62,000 nt of DNA from Mesostigma viride. Lineage: Eukaryota; Streptophyta; Mesostigmatophyceae; Mesostigmatales; Mesostigmataceae. Every line of letters starts with the position of its first letter. Positions within the stretch are counted from its first letter, which is position 1. Below are positions 10,213-20,832 of this stretch, in pieces. The DNA lies in NCBI GenBank assembly GCA_009746045.1, contig RPFO01002283.1, positions 1 through 62,000 on the forward strand, in the 5' to 3' direction. Below the pieces are notes generated by a model. The model did not search any database. It had not been told where the DNA came from and saw nothing but the letters and a program-made list of their open reading frames with translations. A program made the position numbers and the translations under genes.

Positions 10213-13200
10213 ATGGCGCGATCGGGGCGGGGGGCCGTTTCCGACGGTTCGCGTCCCTTGTCCAATGACGACCGGGAGCCTGCACTTCGCGGTCTCTGGA
10301 GCGACAAGTACATCGAGAACAAGGGGTACAAAATTGCCAATGACATCTTTCCTATCATGGCGGAACGCGTGAAAGCAAACAACCACAGGACGCCAGAGAT
10401 GAGCGCGGAGGTTCTGTCTTGCGCAGCTTCAAGACTAAATGCCATGGTGGCGGAGAGCAACGGCATTAAGAAGAGGAAGAACTGTGACGGCGGGCTTCCT
10501 GAAAATTGGGCGGAATCTCTTCGGGATAACATCAAGAAGGCTTTTGGCGACTTGGGAACATCTGAGAAGGATCGTGGGCTTAGGTGGGCCTTGTGTGGAC
10601 TTGTTACGAAGGCAATGGAGGGCGTCCCGGACAGGATTGTGGAGCGCGCGTTCGGGATTGACAGGCGCTTTGTCGCAACTGTTCGGGGTCACAGGGATGG
10701 AATGGAAGAAGGGGAGGACGACCTTTTGATGAGTGCGCCAGAGAGGAGAGGAGGAAAGACGAGCTTCCGACGGAAGTCATTGCCCTGATACAAGCGTGCT
10801 GGAGGGATGATAACTTGACGCGGGCGTCTCCGAACATGAAGGATGTTCATTGTGAATGGACCAGAAAGGATTACAAACATACACTAGCGTTTTCGGAGGG
10901 TGCGCGCTACTATACTGTCTCCAAGTCGAAGATTTACGAAGTGTTCATTTCCCGCCATCCGGAGTTGAAGCCACCGCGGCGGATGGACAGTAGGGAGGGG
11001 GGGGGGGGAGGGAGAGGAGGGTGTGAGGGGGGGAAATCAGGTGATTTTGGAGACGGAGGCAGGGATGTCAATGCTACGCACGAATCAGAAGAGCACAGTT
11101 CATGTGGGATACACTACTTTTTGCAAGCATATGCCCGCATGCGTCAAGGGGCGGTGGAAAATGCGGAACTTGTGCGCATGCCAGCACCACACTACCATGC
11201 AGTCCATGGTTGGGGGGTTGGCCAAATTTCGTGCAACTTTTCATGCCAGATGCGAGTGCGGACCTGAATGCCACGCGTGCGATCATGGTAGCCAGCTCGA
11301 CGTGGGGTCGTCCGTGCCCACATGTTCCATTTTCAAAGCCACTCACACGACAGAGTGGGTGAACAAGTTTACTTGTGAGGTGGAGGGGATGAGGGAGGGG
11401 GGAGGTTCGAGGTCGTCTGTGGGGTCGTCGCGGCCGCAGGTTCAGCCTTTTCAGGGCGAACTTGAGGATCTGCCCATGCATGGGAGGGTGCTGGACGACG
11501 AGGAAGGGGTGCCCGATCATGACCTGGGCGAGGAGTTGGGGGTTTGCTCGATCCGGCGTAAGGCTTGTGTGTTGGGCACTTGCCTGGCTCCCAAGTGTGG
11601 AATTCGGAACTTCATGTTATGCGAACGGGAGGAGGCTTCCAACCACCTGATTTCATGGACCAGATACGAGATGCAGGATGTGCCGCCGGGTGCGGTTCTT
11701 GGGCCAGAGGTAATTTTTAGTGGAGTGGTTGCGCCCCAAGGCGTTTCTTTTGCAATGTTTCCTGAAGTTCTTGGGCCAGAGGTAATTTTTAGTGGAGTGG
11801 TTGCGCCCCAAGGCGTTTCTTTTTCAATTTTTCCTGAGGTCCTGTCTTTTTTCTTTCTACAGGTCATTGGTGGGTCGAAGTTGATGTCTTTTCTGTATGT
11901 GCACACTGCGCATATGCAGGACGACTGTGACGAGATCGCAAAGGCTGGTGGGCAGCGATTGACGCAAGTCGACGTCAAGTCCACACCAACGGAGCTAAAG
12001 GAGGCAATTGTGGACAAGTGGCCGGACTTCATCCAGCATTGCTTCAACGCGTGGTGGCAAGCGGACGCCTCCAAGGAATGTCTCTCAAGGATGCGGGTGG
12101 GGGACCTTGTATGCCACACAGATTACGCCGAGAACTACCAGTCTTACACCTATCACAATCTCCAAGCACAGTATTGGCATCCAGTCACATTCGTCCTTAT
12201 GCCCTGGATCGTGCGCTACTTGGATCCAGCGTCGGGAAAGGTCGTGAGAAGGGAGTTTCACTTCATCGGACAGGGCGGAATGAAAAGGGACGGGCGGGCC
12301 CTCCGTTTTGCTATCCTCAAAATCCTGGCGACACTACGGTCAGAAGGGGTAGAGGTGAAGCGCTTCATTGGGTGGTCGGACAATTGCTCCATGCAGTTCA
12401 AGTCAAGGAATGTGATCGCGGAAGTGGCCCGGCTGCTGACGGAGGATCCGCACCTGGAGTCATTTGAGTGGAATTACTTTGGGGAGCAGCACGGAAAGGG
12501 GGAGGTGGATGGAGCTGGTGGGACTGTGAAGTGCATGTTGAGGAGGTGGCACATCAGGGAAGAGAACCAGGACAAACAGACGGCCGCCCAGTTGGTGGAG
12601 AATCTGGCGTCGGGGGCGGTGGGCGGGACCACAACGACCAGGCGTAACTTCTTCGAGTTCCCCGAGGTAATTAAGTGTACAGTCCTCGTTCAGGGAATAG
12701 TTACGCCGGCCGTCGTTTCTAGGGCGTTCTTGGAGTCCTGGCGATCAGGAGTGCTTAATAAAACACAACTAGCTCGATGGTCTCGTAACTTCAACTTTCC
12801 CTTGTGCAAATCTTGTCTTCGACGCGCAGGTGCTTCCTTACAGCCCAGGGCGCGGCGAAATCAAAGGAGTGAAGAAGGCGCACTGGTGGCGCATGGACAA
12901 GTCGAATGTGACGCGCTTAATGCTGCGCCAGTATTCCTGCTATTGTGGCGGTGCGTGCGCCGAGGAAAGGTGGTGGGATTGTCGAAAGGAGTGGACCGAC
13001 ATGGACGGCTGGAATGTGGGAGGTGCTCGGATGAAGCTCCACAAACTGGGGGAGCCAGTGCAAAGGAACCCAAACGGACAAGGGGGGCACGCAGGGACGC
13101 GACTGAACAGACTACAGGCAGAGAGGACGATGATGGGAAGGAGACTGAAGCTGCGAGACATTTTTGCCGTCGAGTCCTACTCTGGTGATGAGTCCCACGA

Positions 13201-13561
13201 TCCAGATCATCCATATTGGCTAGCGGAAGTCTTGCAGGAGCCTTATCAGGTGGCCGCTACTTTCGTGAGGCGAGTGGCCGACAGAAACGGCAAGGTCGAT
13301 AGGGAGTTGTTCCGTAAGGGACAATGGGTGGTGGGGGTGCGCTACTGGGACAGATTTCCGGGTATGGCGACGATGTTCAAAATGGACGCCGATGCGCAAG
13401 CTGAACAGCCAAACTTGGTCAATTGCTACCTGTGCATGGACGCGGGGTTCGAACACACCATTGTTGTCAACCCAGCTAACAATCGCCAGGCCATCTTGAC
13501 CATTCCGACAGACGTCGAGAAACGGCTCACGAACTTGGCCAAGAAGAGACCTGTTGAGTAG
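10213..13561 (+). CDS. Transposase-like protein with DYAENY, WSDNC and HGKG motifs
   Basis: Spliced gene of a large eukaryotic family that I know only as uncharacterised or transposase-like proteins. I read it as ATG 10213 to about 10722, then a -1 frame change in a T-run; about 10723-10989; a second frame change in the G-run at 10990-11040; about 11041-11709; intron; 11863-12666; intron; 12830-13561. Visible in order: a basic N-terminal region; a Cys/His cluster (CACQHH... CECGPECHAC, near 11180-11290); DYAENY (D at 12121); WSDNCSMQFKSRN (D at 12379); HGKGEVDGAGG (H at 12490, D at 12508); and a C-terminal domain with WWRMDKS and YWLAEV. The spaced acidic residues suit an RNase-H-fold (DDE/D) nuclease, but catalysis is inference. 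The start is uncertain. Frame breaks may be decay or homopolymer error. Confidence 0.75.
11710..11862 (+). other. Intron 1 of the transposase-like gene, with a duplicated donor
   Basis: GTAATTTTTAG...TTTCTTTCTACAG, phase 0, 153 bp. Removing it joins LGPE to VIGGSK. Because the length is a multiple of three and there is no stop, it also reads through. It contains a direct duplication of about 72 bp covering the exon end, so GGGCCAGAG|GTAATTTTTAG occurs twice (donors at 11710 and 11782). Confidence 0.75.
12667..12829 (+). other. Intron 2 of the transposase-like gene
   Basis: GTAATTAAGTG...CTTCGACGCGCAG, phase 0, 163 bp. It joins FEFPE to VLPYSPGRG and moves from the first reading frame to the frame that runs to the stop at 13561. 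It contains GTTACGCCGGCCGTCGTTTC, also seen upstream of the gene. Confidence 0.8.
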
Positions 13562-14420
13562 GCCAGCTCGCCCGGGCTTGGTTGGACGAGGTGGACAGCC
13601 TTGAGAGCACGTGCTTCGTTGTGAGCACTTGCCTTTCAGCCGTGATTTGCAAACGAGTTCCTTGTCCTGAATTGTAAAGCTCGATTCATGCTCTTTTAAG
13701 GAAGTGTATAATATTATCCAGATCATGTATATATTTAGATCTAGACCTGAGTTCAAATAACATTTCTTAGAGGGCTGAGATGCGCGAGGTCCAGCATACA
13801 TGTATATATCCATGGAGACATGTTACAAACTCAAATGTTTCATTGTACGTACCACTAGCTCGTCGACGGGGGTATCCCATGTAATGTATGATTTATGAAT
13901 TAATTAATCGCTTAATTGTACAATTTAAATGGATCATGAACTTGTCAAGTGGCCTAATTTGGTTTATTTGGTTCATCATTTATTGATGTCAATCATTCTT
14001 AATTGAATCTCGAGCAATAGCAATCATGAAGCACATCCTAATCATGTGATTCGCATAATGAGAATAGGCAACAAGTGCTACTTTGAGGAATGCGGGGTTG
14101 GTCAGGTTATTATAGAGCTAGAGCTACAAACGGCACATATATTGCAAACTTTGCGCTCCAGGCATGGAATTTCAAAAGTACCAAAATTGGAGCAGTAGAT
14201 GTTGGGGACGCCCATCAAGGCTCTTACTCAGGATTATAAGTTGTGCGCGTACACTTCTCTTGAATAAATATTCATGCAAATTGCAGGGACTTCATCAGGG
14301 ACTTCTTCATGCATGGGACTTCTTGAAAGCTGGCATGGTGCCAATTTACATGAGCTTGCATGCAGGCTACATATCGCATTAAGTTCATGTCAGCATCGGC
14401 AGTTAGATTGATTGCACTAG
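13562..14420. other. No gene recognised
   Basis: AT-leaning DNA after the transposase-like stop codon. It probably holds the gene's 3' UTR and possibly the edge of its element. I could not find terminal inverted repeats by eye. Confidence 0.4.
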
Positions 14421-15118
14421 ATGTGGATGCCCCCTGCGGGCTAGAATAGCCCTAGCTTGTATTCATGGCTACCGCCTGTCCGACCTGATTTATGCGGATG
14501 ATACCACCCTCATCGAGCGCCCCGAGCACATTCAGACCGGCCTGGCCGGACTGTCTGGGCCTGGAGGCGCGCGGGCGGTGGGGTTGGAGATTAGTGTCAA
14601 AACCGAGGCGATTGTGATCGATCAGGGCTACCAGTGCCCCGCCGCGGCCCCGGCTGCTATCTAGACGGGACGGAGGTCCCGTTCCGTGATGGCTTCAAAC
14701 TGCTGGGGAGCATGCGCCCCGGCACGTACCGCCGACGATGTGGACTGTCATCCGCATCGGCCTGGCCTGTGCTAGGCTTCGTTCGCTCAAAACCTACTGG
14801 CACTCAAAGGACATGGGCGAGCACCGCAAGCGAATGCTCTTCAAGGTCCTAGTCGATCCTCACGGTGCTTACGTATGGCACCGAGGCATGGACACTCACG
14901 GACACACTGGCTGCCAAGCTGGACGGCACGGTTTACAGGATATAGCATTTGTAGGACATCTTGCTCGCACCAGTCAGGTAGACACCACCCTTGGTCTGAC
15001 CGGCCCCCAGCGGCTTGGCCAACCAGGGCGGCATATCCTGACAGGTCTGGCCTGGCCCCAAGGACATTCCTAGAAAGCTGGGTAAACCTGCCATGAACAT
15101 CACACAGATGTTACTGGC
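14421..15118 (+). pseudogene. LINE fragment: ORF1 end fused to a reverse transcriptase remnant
   Basis: 14421-14460 matches the end of the ORF1 fragment at 27930-27975 (GATGTGGA then GGGCTAGAATAGCCC). It is joined to reverse-transcriptase sequence: RLSDLIYADDTTLIE carries the YADD catalytic box of the palm domain, and downstream in shifted frames come GFKLLGSM and RIGLACARLRSLKTYWHS, the thumb region also seen at 56.8 kb. Several frameshifts and stops make it dead. It ends about 50 bp before the left terminal repeat of the 10.1-kb element. Confidence 0.75.
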
Positions 15119-15166
15119 CGACCTAGTAGTCCCAGCTCAGTTTGAACACCGCATTCACTCCCTCTT

Positions 15167-15196
15167 GGGTGGTTTGTTTGGGTTAGGACAGATTTG
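15167..15196 (+). repeat. Left 30-bp terminal inverted repeat
   Basis: Exact reverse complement of 25247-25276. It is followed by GGCTGCAGG.CTGTCCTAAATG, whose CTGTCCTAA can pair back with TTAGGACAG inside the repeat. Confidence 0.85.
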
Positions 15197-15955
15197 GGAG
15201 GCTGCAGGTCTGTCCTAAATGAAAATTTGAAAAATGTGTTTTTTGGATGCTGTGGACTTCCCAAAATAGTTTGATAGAAGGTTTGGGCAAATTTTTGCAT
15301 TGGTCGAGGAGTTTCAAGTCAATAATTGTGTTATATAATGACAAGTTGCCTGATATGCTGTAACCAAATGGGCATTCATGATTGTCAAGCTGGTATCTTA
15401 TGATGAGTAGAGACAATTGCACTCACAGCTTGTAATTTTGCATACTTTAAAATTTAGTGACGTGATTGTAATTGCAAAGGCTGGAATGTATCTACTACAT
15501 GAGACATTATCAAGGAGGATTCTGCATATGTTCCATGTGGTTTTTGCCAGTTTCTGTCAGGGATTATATCGCGGCGTGACGGAAAATGACTGACACTTGG
15601 GTCTCGTAAATCTCGGGCAAACCTTGAAATGCTCCATGACTGCGCAAATGGACATGGCAAAAAACTCACATGAGCACACTAGTAATGGTCATAGCAGCCG
15701 CAGCAGCGACAAACAACCCCAACAGACTCATGCAAGCCAGGAAATTATATAATTAATCACATCAGAATCAGAACATGCATTGGTGTTGACAAGTTACATC
15801 ATGACAATGGTGGTAGCACTATACTGGCATGCATGGCAGAGAGTGAATCAAAAGCACGGCATATCAGCGGAGAAGCAGCAAAGGAAGCAGCAATGTTGGC
15901 AGCCATGGTGCACACATAGCAATCATTGGTAGCAACAATGGTAGCAACCGCGACT

Positions 15956-18900
15956 TCATGTTTCCATAGCCTCCGGGGCTCCATCGCTATCGCTGTCCGG
16001 ACACACTATGTAACGGCGTGCCCGGCGACGACGGGAATCAGACAACATATCTTCTTCAGCCGCGCCGGCTGCCGCGCGCGCAGGCGCAGGCGAGTTGGCA
16101 GGTGCAGCCGCGCCGGTGGCCGCAGGCGCGGGCGTAGGCGAGTTGGCAGGTGCAGCCACGCCGGTGGCCGCGCGCGCAGGCGCAGGCGAGTTGGCAGGTG
16201 CTGCCGCGCGCGCAGGCGCAAGCGAGTTGGCAGGTGCAGCCGCGCAGGTGGCCGCGCGCGCAGGCGCAGGCGAGTTGGCAGGTGCTGCCGCGCGCGCAGG
16301 CGCAAGCGAGTTGGCAGGTGCAGCCGCGCCGGTGGCCGCAGGCGCGGGCGTAGGCGAGTTGGCAGGTGCTGCCGCGCGCGCAGGCGCAGGCGAGTTGGCA
16401 GGTGCAGCCGCGCAGGTGGCCGCGCGCGCAGGCGCAGGCGAGTTGGCAGGTGCAGCCACGCCGGTGGCCGCGCGCGCAGGCGCAGGCGAGTTGGCAGGTG
16501 CTGCCGCGCGCGCAGGCGCAAGCGAGTTGGCAGGTGCAGCCGCGCAGGTGGCCGCGCGCGCAGGCGCAGGCGAGTTGGCAGGTGCAGCCACGCCGGTGGC
16601 CGCGCGCGCAGGCGCAGGCGAGTTGGCAGGTGCTGCCGCGCGCGCAGGCGCAAGCGAGTTGGCAGGTGCAGCCGCGCAGGTGGCCGCGCGCGCAGGCGCA
16701 GGCGAGTTGGCAGGTGCTGCCGCGCGCGCAGGCGCAAGCGAGTTGGCAGGTGCAGCCGCGCCGGTGGCCGCAGGCGCGGGCGTAGGCGAGTTGGCAGGTG
16801 CAGCCGCGCCGGGGGCCGCAGGCGCGGGCGTAGGCGAGTTGGCAGGTGCAGCCGCGCCGGCTGCCGCGCGCGCGGGCGCACGCAAGTCACTTGCAGCCTT
16901 ATCATTCAGGGCGCGCACTGCTGCGCGCAAGTTGGTCGCCACCGCACGTGGGTTGCGCGTGGCTGGGCCGGTTGCTGCAGGCGCAGGCGGCTTGCGCTTA
17001 GTTGTGTCGTCCGTGCCGCGCGCTGCCTCAGGCGAGCTGCGCGCAGTTGCGCTCGTCAGCGCAGCGTGCACCTCCGCACGTAAGCGGGACTCGGCAACAG
17101 CGATCTCAGACGCTTGCAGAGGAGGGACGGACACACCGGGGCATCCACAGATTTTCTTCCCCAATTCTGGGAGGTCCACACACGTCACCGCCAGCTCTTC
17201 CCATTGAGCACCCCAAAACATAGCCACCTTGCCATGTTCCGTGTCCACAGCTGCCACTTGACCATGGAATCTTCTAGGACGGTTCACTGTGCGGCCGCCG
17301 ACGGACTCGTGCACAATCTCATAGCTGCACACAAGTTGTCCTACCAGGCAGAGCTTGCCACCCATCACCTGCTCCAAGATCGTTTGCCAGCAACGTTCAG
17401 CCATGCGCACCACACCCTTGGGAGTTGAAGCTAGTTGCCAGTCAATCGTCGGGTGACCTGCGTCCCTTGGCACCTGCTTGAGCGCGGTCAGGCACGCAGC
17501 AGACAGCTTTTTCTTGGCATCCAAAGACACCAAGTGGCGCGAGGTGGGCTTCTTCGCCGGGATCCAATAGGTGAGGATGACCTCGGATGCTGCGATGGTG
17601 ACTGTGTGGGAGTGTACGGACGACTTGCTCGGCAGAGGCCATGTGGCGCTGTTCGGGTCCCACTGATGCCAAGCATCGGTCATGCTCCTGGCACGGTATA
17701 CAGAGAGGACCAGGTGAGGCTCGCTGCCCCCCTCATCGGCAGGCTGCTCTACCTTCTTCACCACCCCCACCAATATGGGGGGCCAGGGGACGTCGGTGTT
17801 GCAGAGCATTTGGCACGTGGGATGCCAGTATAGCACGACCGAGCCCTCCTTCAGCCCCTCCATACGCCGGTCATGCGCCACCTTGGCGGCATAGGCGGCA
17901 TCTTCCTGCCGCCACTCATCAAGCGTGCGGCCTTCATGGCAGACAGGGTCCACGTGTGGCACCACTCGCAGTGCAGCCTCGTTGACGAGCGCCATGTTGT
18001 CCGGCGCCACGGCAGGCTGCGGCCCTGCAGGGGCGGCACGGTCAGCGGCTGCCGCCATTTCAATGGCATACCGCCACGGCAGTGGGCACCACTCTTCCGG
18101 CACGTCATCCACGGAGCGCGGGACCTTTGCAAAGAACTCCTCGTTGCGCTTCTGCATGTCCTCGCAGCCGGGCACGTCAGGTTTAAAAAAGATTCGCCCT
18201 TGGCCGCTGGGTAGGTCGAGAACCTTCTTCTTGATGCCCTTCATGAGCTTGGTGGTGATGAACTGCATGTCGATGGGAGCGGGAGGAGGAGCATCGGCCA
18301 GGCCATGCTTGGCCAGCAGGTCAGGGTCGACAGCACGCACCCCGTACAGAGGCCTCCCCTTAGCATCATGTTTGTATGGGGCGACCTTGACCTTGCCGCT
18401 GCGTGGCGCCTTCTCCTCTCGCATACCTTCTGGCAGCCACGGCGTCACCGTTGCCTCCGTGGTACGATAGACAAACCACTCTTCATCGCTGCCCTCCACC
18501 CTGAAAAATGCCACATGATGCGGCTTCATTGACTGACCGACCTTCTCAGGCACCTCCTCCCCCACCTTGGCGCACCAGTCGCGTGAGCTGCACCATCGCA
18601 GCAGCTTGAGGCTTTTTAGGATGAGGAGGAATGGGCGGCAGTCCCATGCCTTCCCGAGCACCTTGACCTCCGTGCCCATTGGCACTGTGACATTGCAGCT
18701 ACCGGCGAGGCTGCTGGAGTGGAATGCGGCGCGGATTGCGTCCACCCAGCTCTCCAGGGTCCCATACGCGTGCGCCTGCCCGGATGCGCCATCGACACCA
18801 TGTGACATGGACCCGAGTAGGACACCAAACTTCTGATCGGTGTCCGCGTGGGTGTGCCCCCGGCGCATCCGGTGCATCTCGACCACATCGAAGACACCGA

Positions 18901-20347
18901 TGTGGACGAGGTACCACGCAAAGAGCAGGACGGTGTAATTCCTGTTCTCACTGCCACCGTCAGCCTGCAGCACCAAGCAGCGTGGCCTGGGCTTCCCGGA
19001 CTTGCTCCAGGGACGGTCACGCATCACACATGCCAAGCAATGCATGAGCATCGTCACGGTCAGGCTTCCGGATAGGTTGTCGCACATCAGCACCCAGGGG
19101 AGGACCACAAACCAAAAGGCCTTGTAGCCATGCACGGGCGCGCAGAAGAGGGAGAACTGCACCATGTCTTTGCCATCCCAGTTCTTCGAGGCTTGGAGGA
19201 GCTTCGGCCAGAATGTCTTGGCGTGGTCCAGTTTGTCAATATTCATGGAGATGAACTCCCACACCAGCGCCAGATCCCGTCTCGTCCAGTAATTCTGGCG
19301 CGCAAAGCGCACCAGCGCGACGTGAAGCTGGATGAGATGCTTGATCAGCGCACGCTCACCTTCAGTCGCGGCGTACCTCAACAGCTGTCGCAGCTCGGCG
19401 CATGTCTCGCACTCGCCCGTGTTCCGGCTGTGTGGATTTACACACACCTTGGGCGATCCCTCGTAATAATTTCCCTCGCGGTAGCGATGCCACACGGCGT
19501 AGAAACCGTGGTAGCCCAGGATCATCGACCGCGCGGCCTTGTCATTCCCAGGGAAGTCGCGCTCCGCATCCTCCACGTACATGCTATGCATGTGAGTTAT
19601 CGGCATGGCGTCCATGTACACCACGTCGGGCCGCGCAGGGTCACAGTCACCTAGATCCCTCACTAGGTTGCTGATCCACCTTGCTGCATACTCCGTGGCA
19701 TCGGAGCGCCCCTTGACCCGCTCACGTCGCTCAGCATCCGCACGCGCACGCAGCAGCTGGTATTGGCCGACGTCATCACGGGCATCGAAAAACTGAGTCG
19801 AATGAGCGATGCACTTTACCACCTTGTTCCAGCCTGAAGAGTCAATGCCAAGGAGTTTGCGCATCGCAGTTGCGCACGCACTGAGGGTGACGGTTTGACG
19901 GCGAGGCCCGTCGCCGAGCTTGACGTCCACATGCACTTGACCCGTGATCGTGATGGTGCAGTGCCCACCCACCTCTGAGGGCTTCACCCGAATGTTGCCC
20001 ACACCTACAGAGCGGATGATGCTGTTAAGTCGTTGAGTGCGTGCCTTGTCTGAGAGACTGTAAAAGTCCTCGCGCACGGCTGTCCACACGTCCGGGTTCG
20101 CGAGAAGACTGTCGTACGTCGTGAGGCAGTGGTTGTTGCACTTGCAGCTGCGGTCGTTGTGCCAATCAGCATTAACGGCAGCCACCTTCTTCTTTTTAAG
20201 CTCGCTTCCCGTCTGCTTGCCAGGACGCTTCGGCCGAGATGGCGCGTCTGCAGATGGGTGCATCGGGTCTCCGTCATGGTACGCAAAATCGTCATCGTCG
20301 TCCGAGTCGGAGACAATACCTCCGTCCCACTCGACATGTTCGGCCAT
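15956..20347 (-). CDS. DDE transposase-like protein (DUF7869-type) with an Ala/Pro repeat tail
   Basis: Single 1463-codon open frame starting MAEHVEWDGG. In order: an acidic N-terminus; a lysine cluster; CKCNNHC (residues 68-74); SACATAMRKLLGI (about 156-168); then the likely catalytic core. SMNIDKLDHAKTFWP (D371/D374), LQADGGSENRN (D463) and GHTHADTDQKFG (D502/D504) are the three blocks I associate with DUF7869 proteins and read as a DDE-like triad. Residues about 560-1100 are less conserved in appearance. From about 1150 to 1430 there is a run of APANSPAPARAA-type repeats. The tail is basic then acidic (RRRRARRYIV...). It is divergent from the 21749 gene. Intact length argues for recent activity. 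The family label is from memory and catalysis is inferred. Confidence 0.75.
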   Translation of the reverse strand: MAEHVEWDGGIVSDSDDDDDFAYHDGDPMHPSADAPSRPKRPGKQTGSELKKKKVAAVNADWHNDRSCKCNNHCLTTYDSLLANPDVWTAVREDFYSLSDKARTQRLNSIIRSVGVGNIRVKPSEVGGHCTITITGQVHVDVKLGDGPRRQTVTLSACATAMRKLLGIDSSGWNKVVKCIAHSTQFFDARDDVGQYQLLRARADAERRERVKGRSDATEYAARWISNLVRDLGDCDPARPDVVYMDAMPITHMHSMYVEDAERDFPGNDKAARSMILGYHGFYAVWHRYREGNYYEGSPKVCVNPHSRNTGECETCAELRQLLRYAATEGERALIKHLIQLHVALVRFARQNYWTRRDLALVWEFISMNIDKLDHAKTFWPKLLQASKNWDGKDMVQFSLFCAPVHGYKAFWFVVLPWVLMCDNLSGSLTVTMLMHCLACVMRDRPWSKSGKPRPRCLVLQADGGSENRNYTVLLFAWYLVHIGVFDVVEMHRMRRGHTHADTDQKFGVLLGSMSHGVDGASGQAHAYGTLESWVDAIRAAFHSSSLAGSCNVTVPMGTEVKVLGKAWDCRPFLLILKSLKLLRWCSSRDWCAKVGEEVPEKVGQSMKPHHVAFFRVEGSDEEWFVYRTTEATVTPWLPEGMREEKAPRSGKVKVAPYKHDAKGRPLYGVRAVDPDLLAKHGLADAPPPAPIDMQFITTKLMKGIKKKVLDLPSGQGRIFFKPDVPGCEDMQKRNEEFFAKVPRSVDDVPEEWCPLPWRYAIEMAAAADRAAPAGPQPAVAPDNMALVNEAALRVVPHVDPVCHEGRTLDEWRQEDAAYAAKVAHDRRMEGLKEGSVVLYWHPTCQMLCNTDVPWPPILVGVVKKVEQPADEGGSEPHLVLSVYRARSMTDAWHQWDPNSATWPLPSKSSVHSHTVTIAASEVILTYWIPAKKPTSRHLVSLDAKKKLSAACLTALKQVPRDAGHPTIDWQLASTPKGVVRMAERCWQTILEQVMGGKLCLVGQLVCSYEIVHESVGGRTVNRPRRFHGQVAAVDTEHGKVAMFWGAQWEELAVTCVDLPELGKKICGCPGVSVPPLQASEIAVAESRLRAEVHAALTSATARSSPEAARGTDDTTKRKPPAPAATGPATRNPRAVATNLRAAVRALNDKAASDLRAPARAAAGAAAPANSPTPAPAAPGAAAPANSPTPAPAATGAAAPANSLAPARAAAPANSPAPARAATCAAAPANSLAPARAAAPANSPAPARAATGVAAPANSPAPARAATCAAAPANSLAPARAAAPANSPAPARAATGVAAPANSPAPARAATCAAAPANSPAPARAAAPANSPTPAPAATGAAAPANSLAPARAAAPANSPAPARAATCAAAPANSLAPARAAAPANSPAPARAATGVAAPANSPTPAPAATGAAAPANSPAPARAAAGAAEEDMLSDSRRRRARRYIVCPDSDSDGAPEAMET
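16068..16870 (-). repeat. Coding minisatellite in the transposase C-terminus
   Basis: GC-rich repeats built on GCGAGTTGGCAGGTGC, about 20 copies, with alternating units of about 39 and 51 bp. They encode alternating AAPANSPAPARA and ATGVAAPANSP blocks. All units keep the frame. The opposite-strand open frames across them are shadows. Confidence 0.9.
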
Positions 20348-20832
20348 TTTGCTATCCTAGCCTTTATCTCTAACATTTATAAAAGTTTCAACCTAAACCA
20401 AAAGCAGGACTCCCCCGGCGCTGAATGGATGCCGGACCTCATAAGAGTAAGCAGCTCAGCGCCTATTACTGTCCTGTGTAAACCTAATCCCATTTTTGTC
20501 ATCAATGCTAACAACTCGTCTCCAAATCAACTACGTCGGCTATTTTTCGGCTCCGTGCCTATTCATTTCGGCGTCACTTGTTAAACCACAAAATAATATC
20601 CTGTCAGCCTTGTCTGCCATAAATCCAACTATAAACTGCTAAGGTACCGAAAGCTTCACGGCTATTTACGTAATAATGATGTGCCGCCAGGGCACGCACT
20701 GAAGACTTGAACGCAGGCGCCCCTGTTGGCAGTCACGTTGCGAAGTCGTTGCAACAACTTGCCTAAGCAGCGAACAGCTGGGGAACTTGCCGCCAAAATG
20801 TACGCAGCCTGCTTCGGCAGCTGGGGAAGTAA

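Noticed and set aside
16006-17207. Long Arg- or Ala-rich frames opposite or out of frame with the transposase
   Set aside because: Shadows of the in-frame Ala/Pro repeat of the minus-strand gene, which has recognisable domains upstream.
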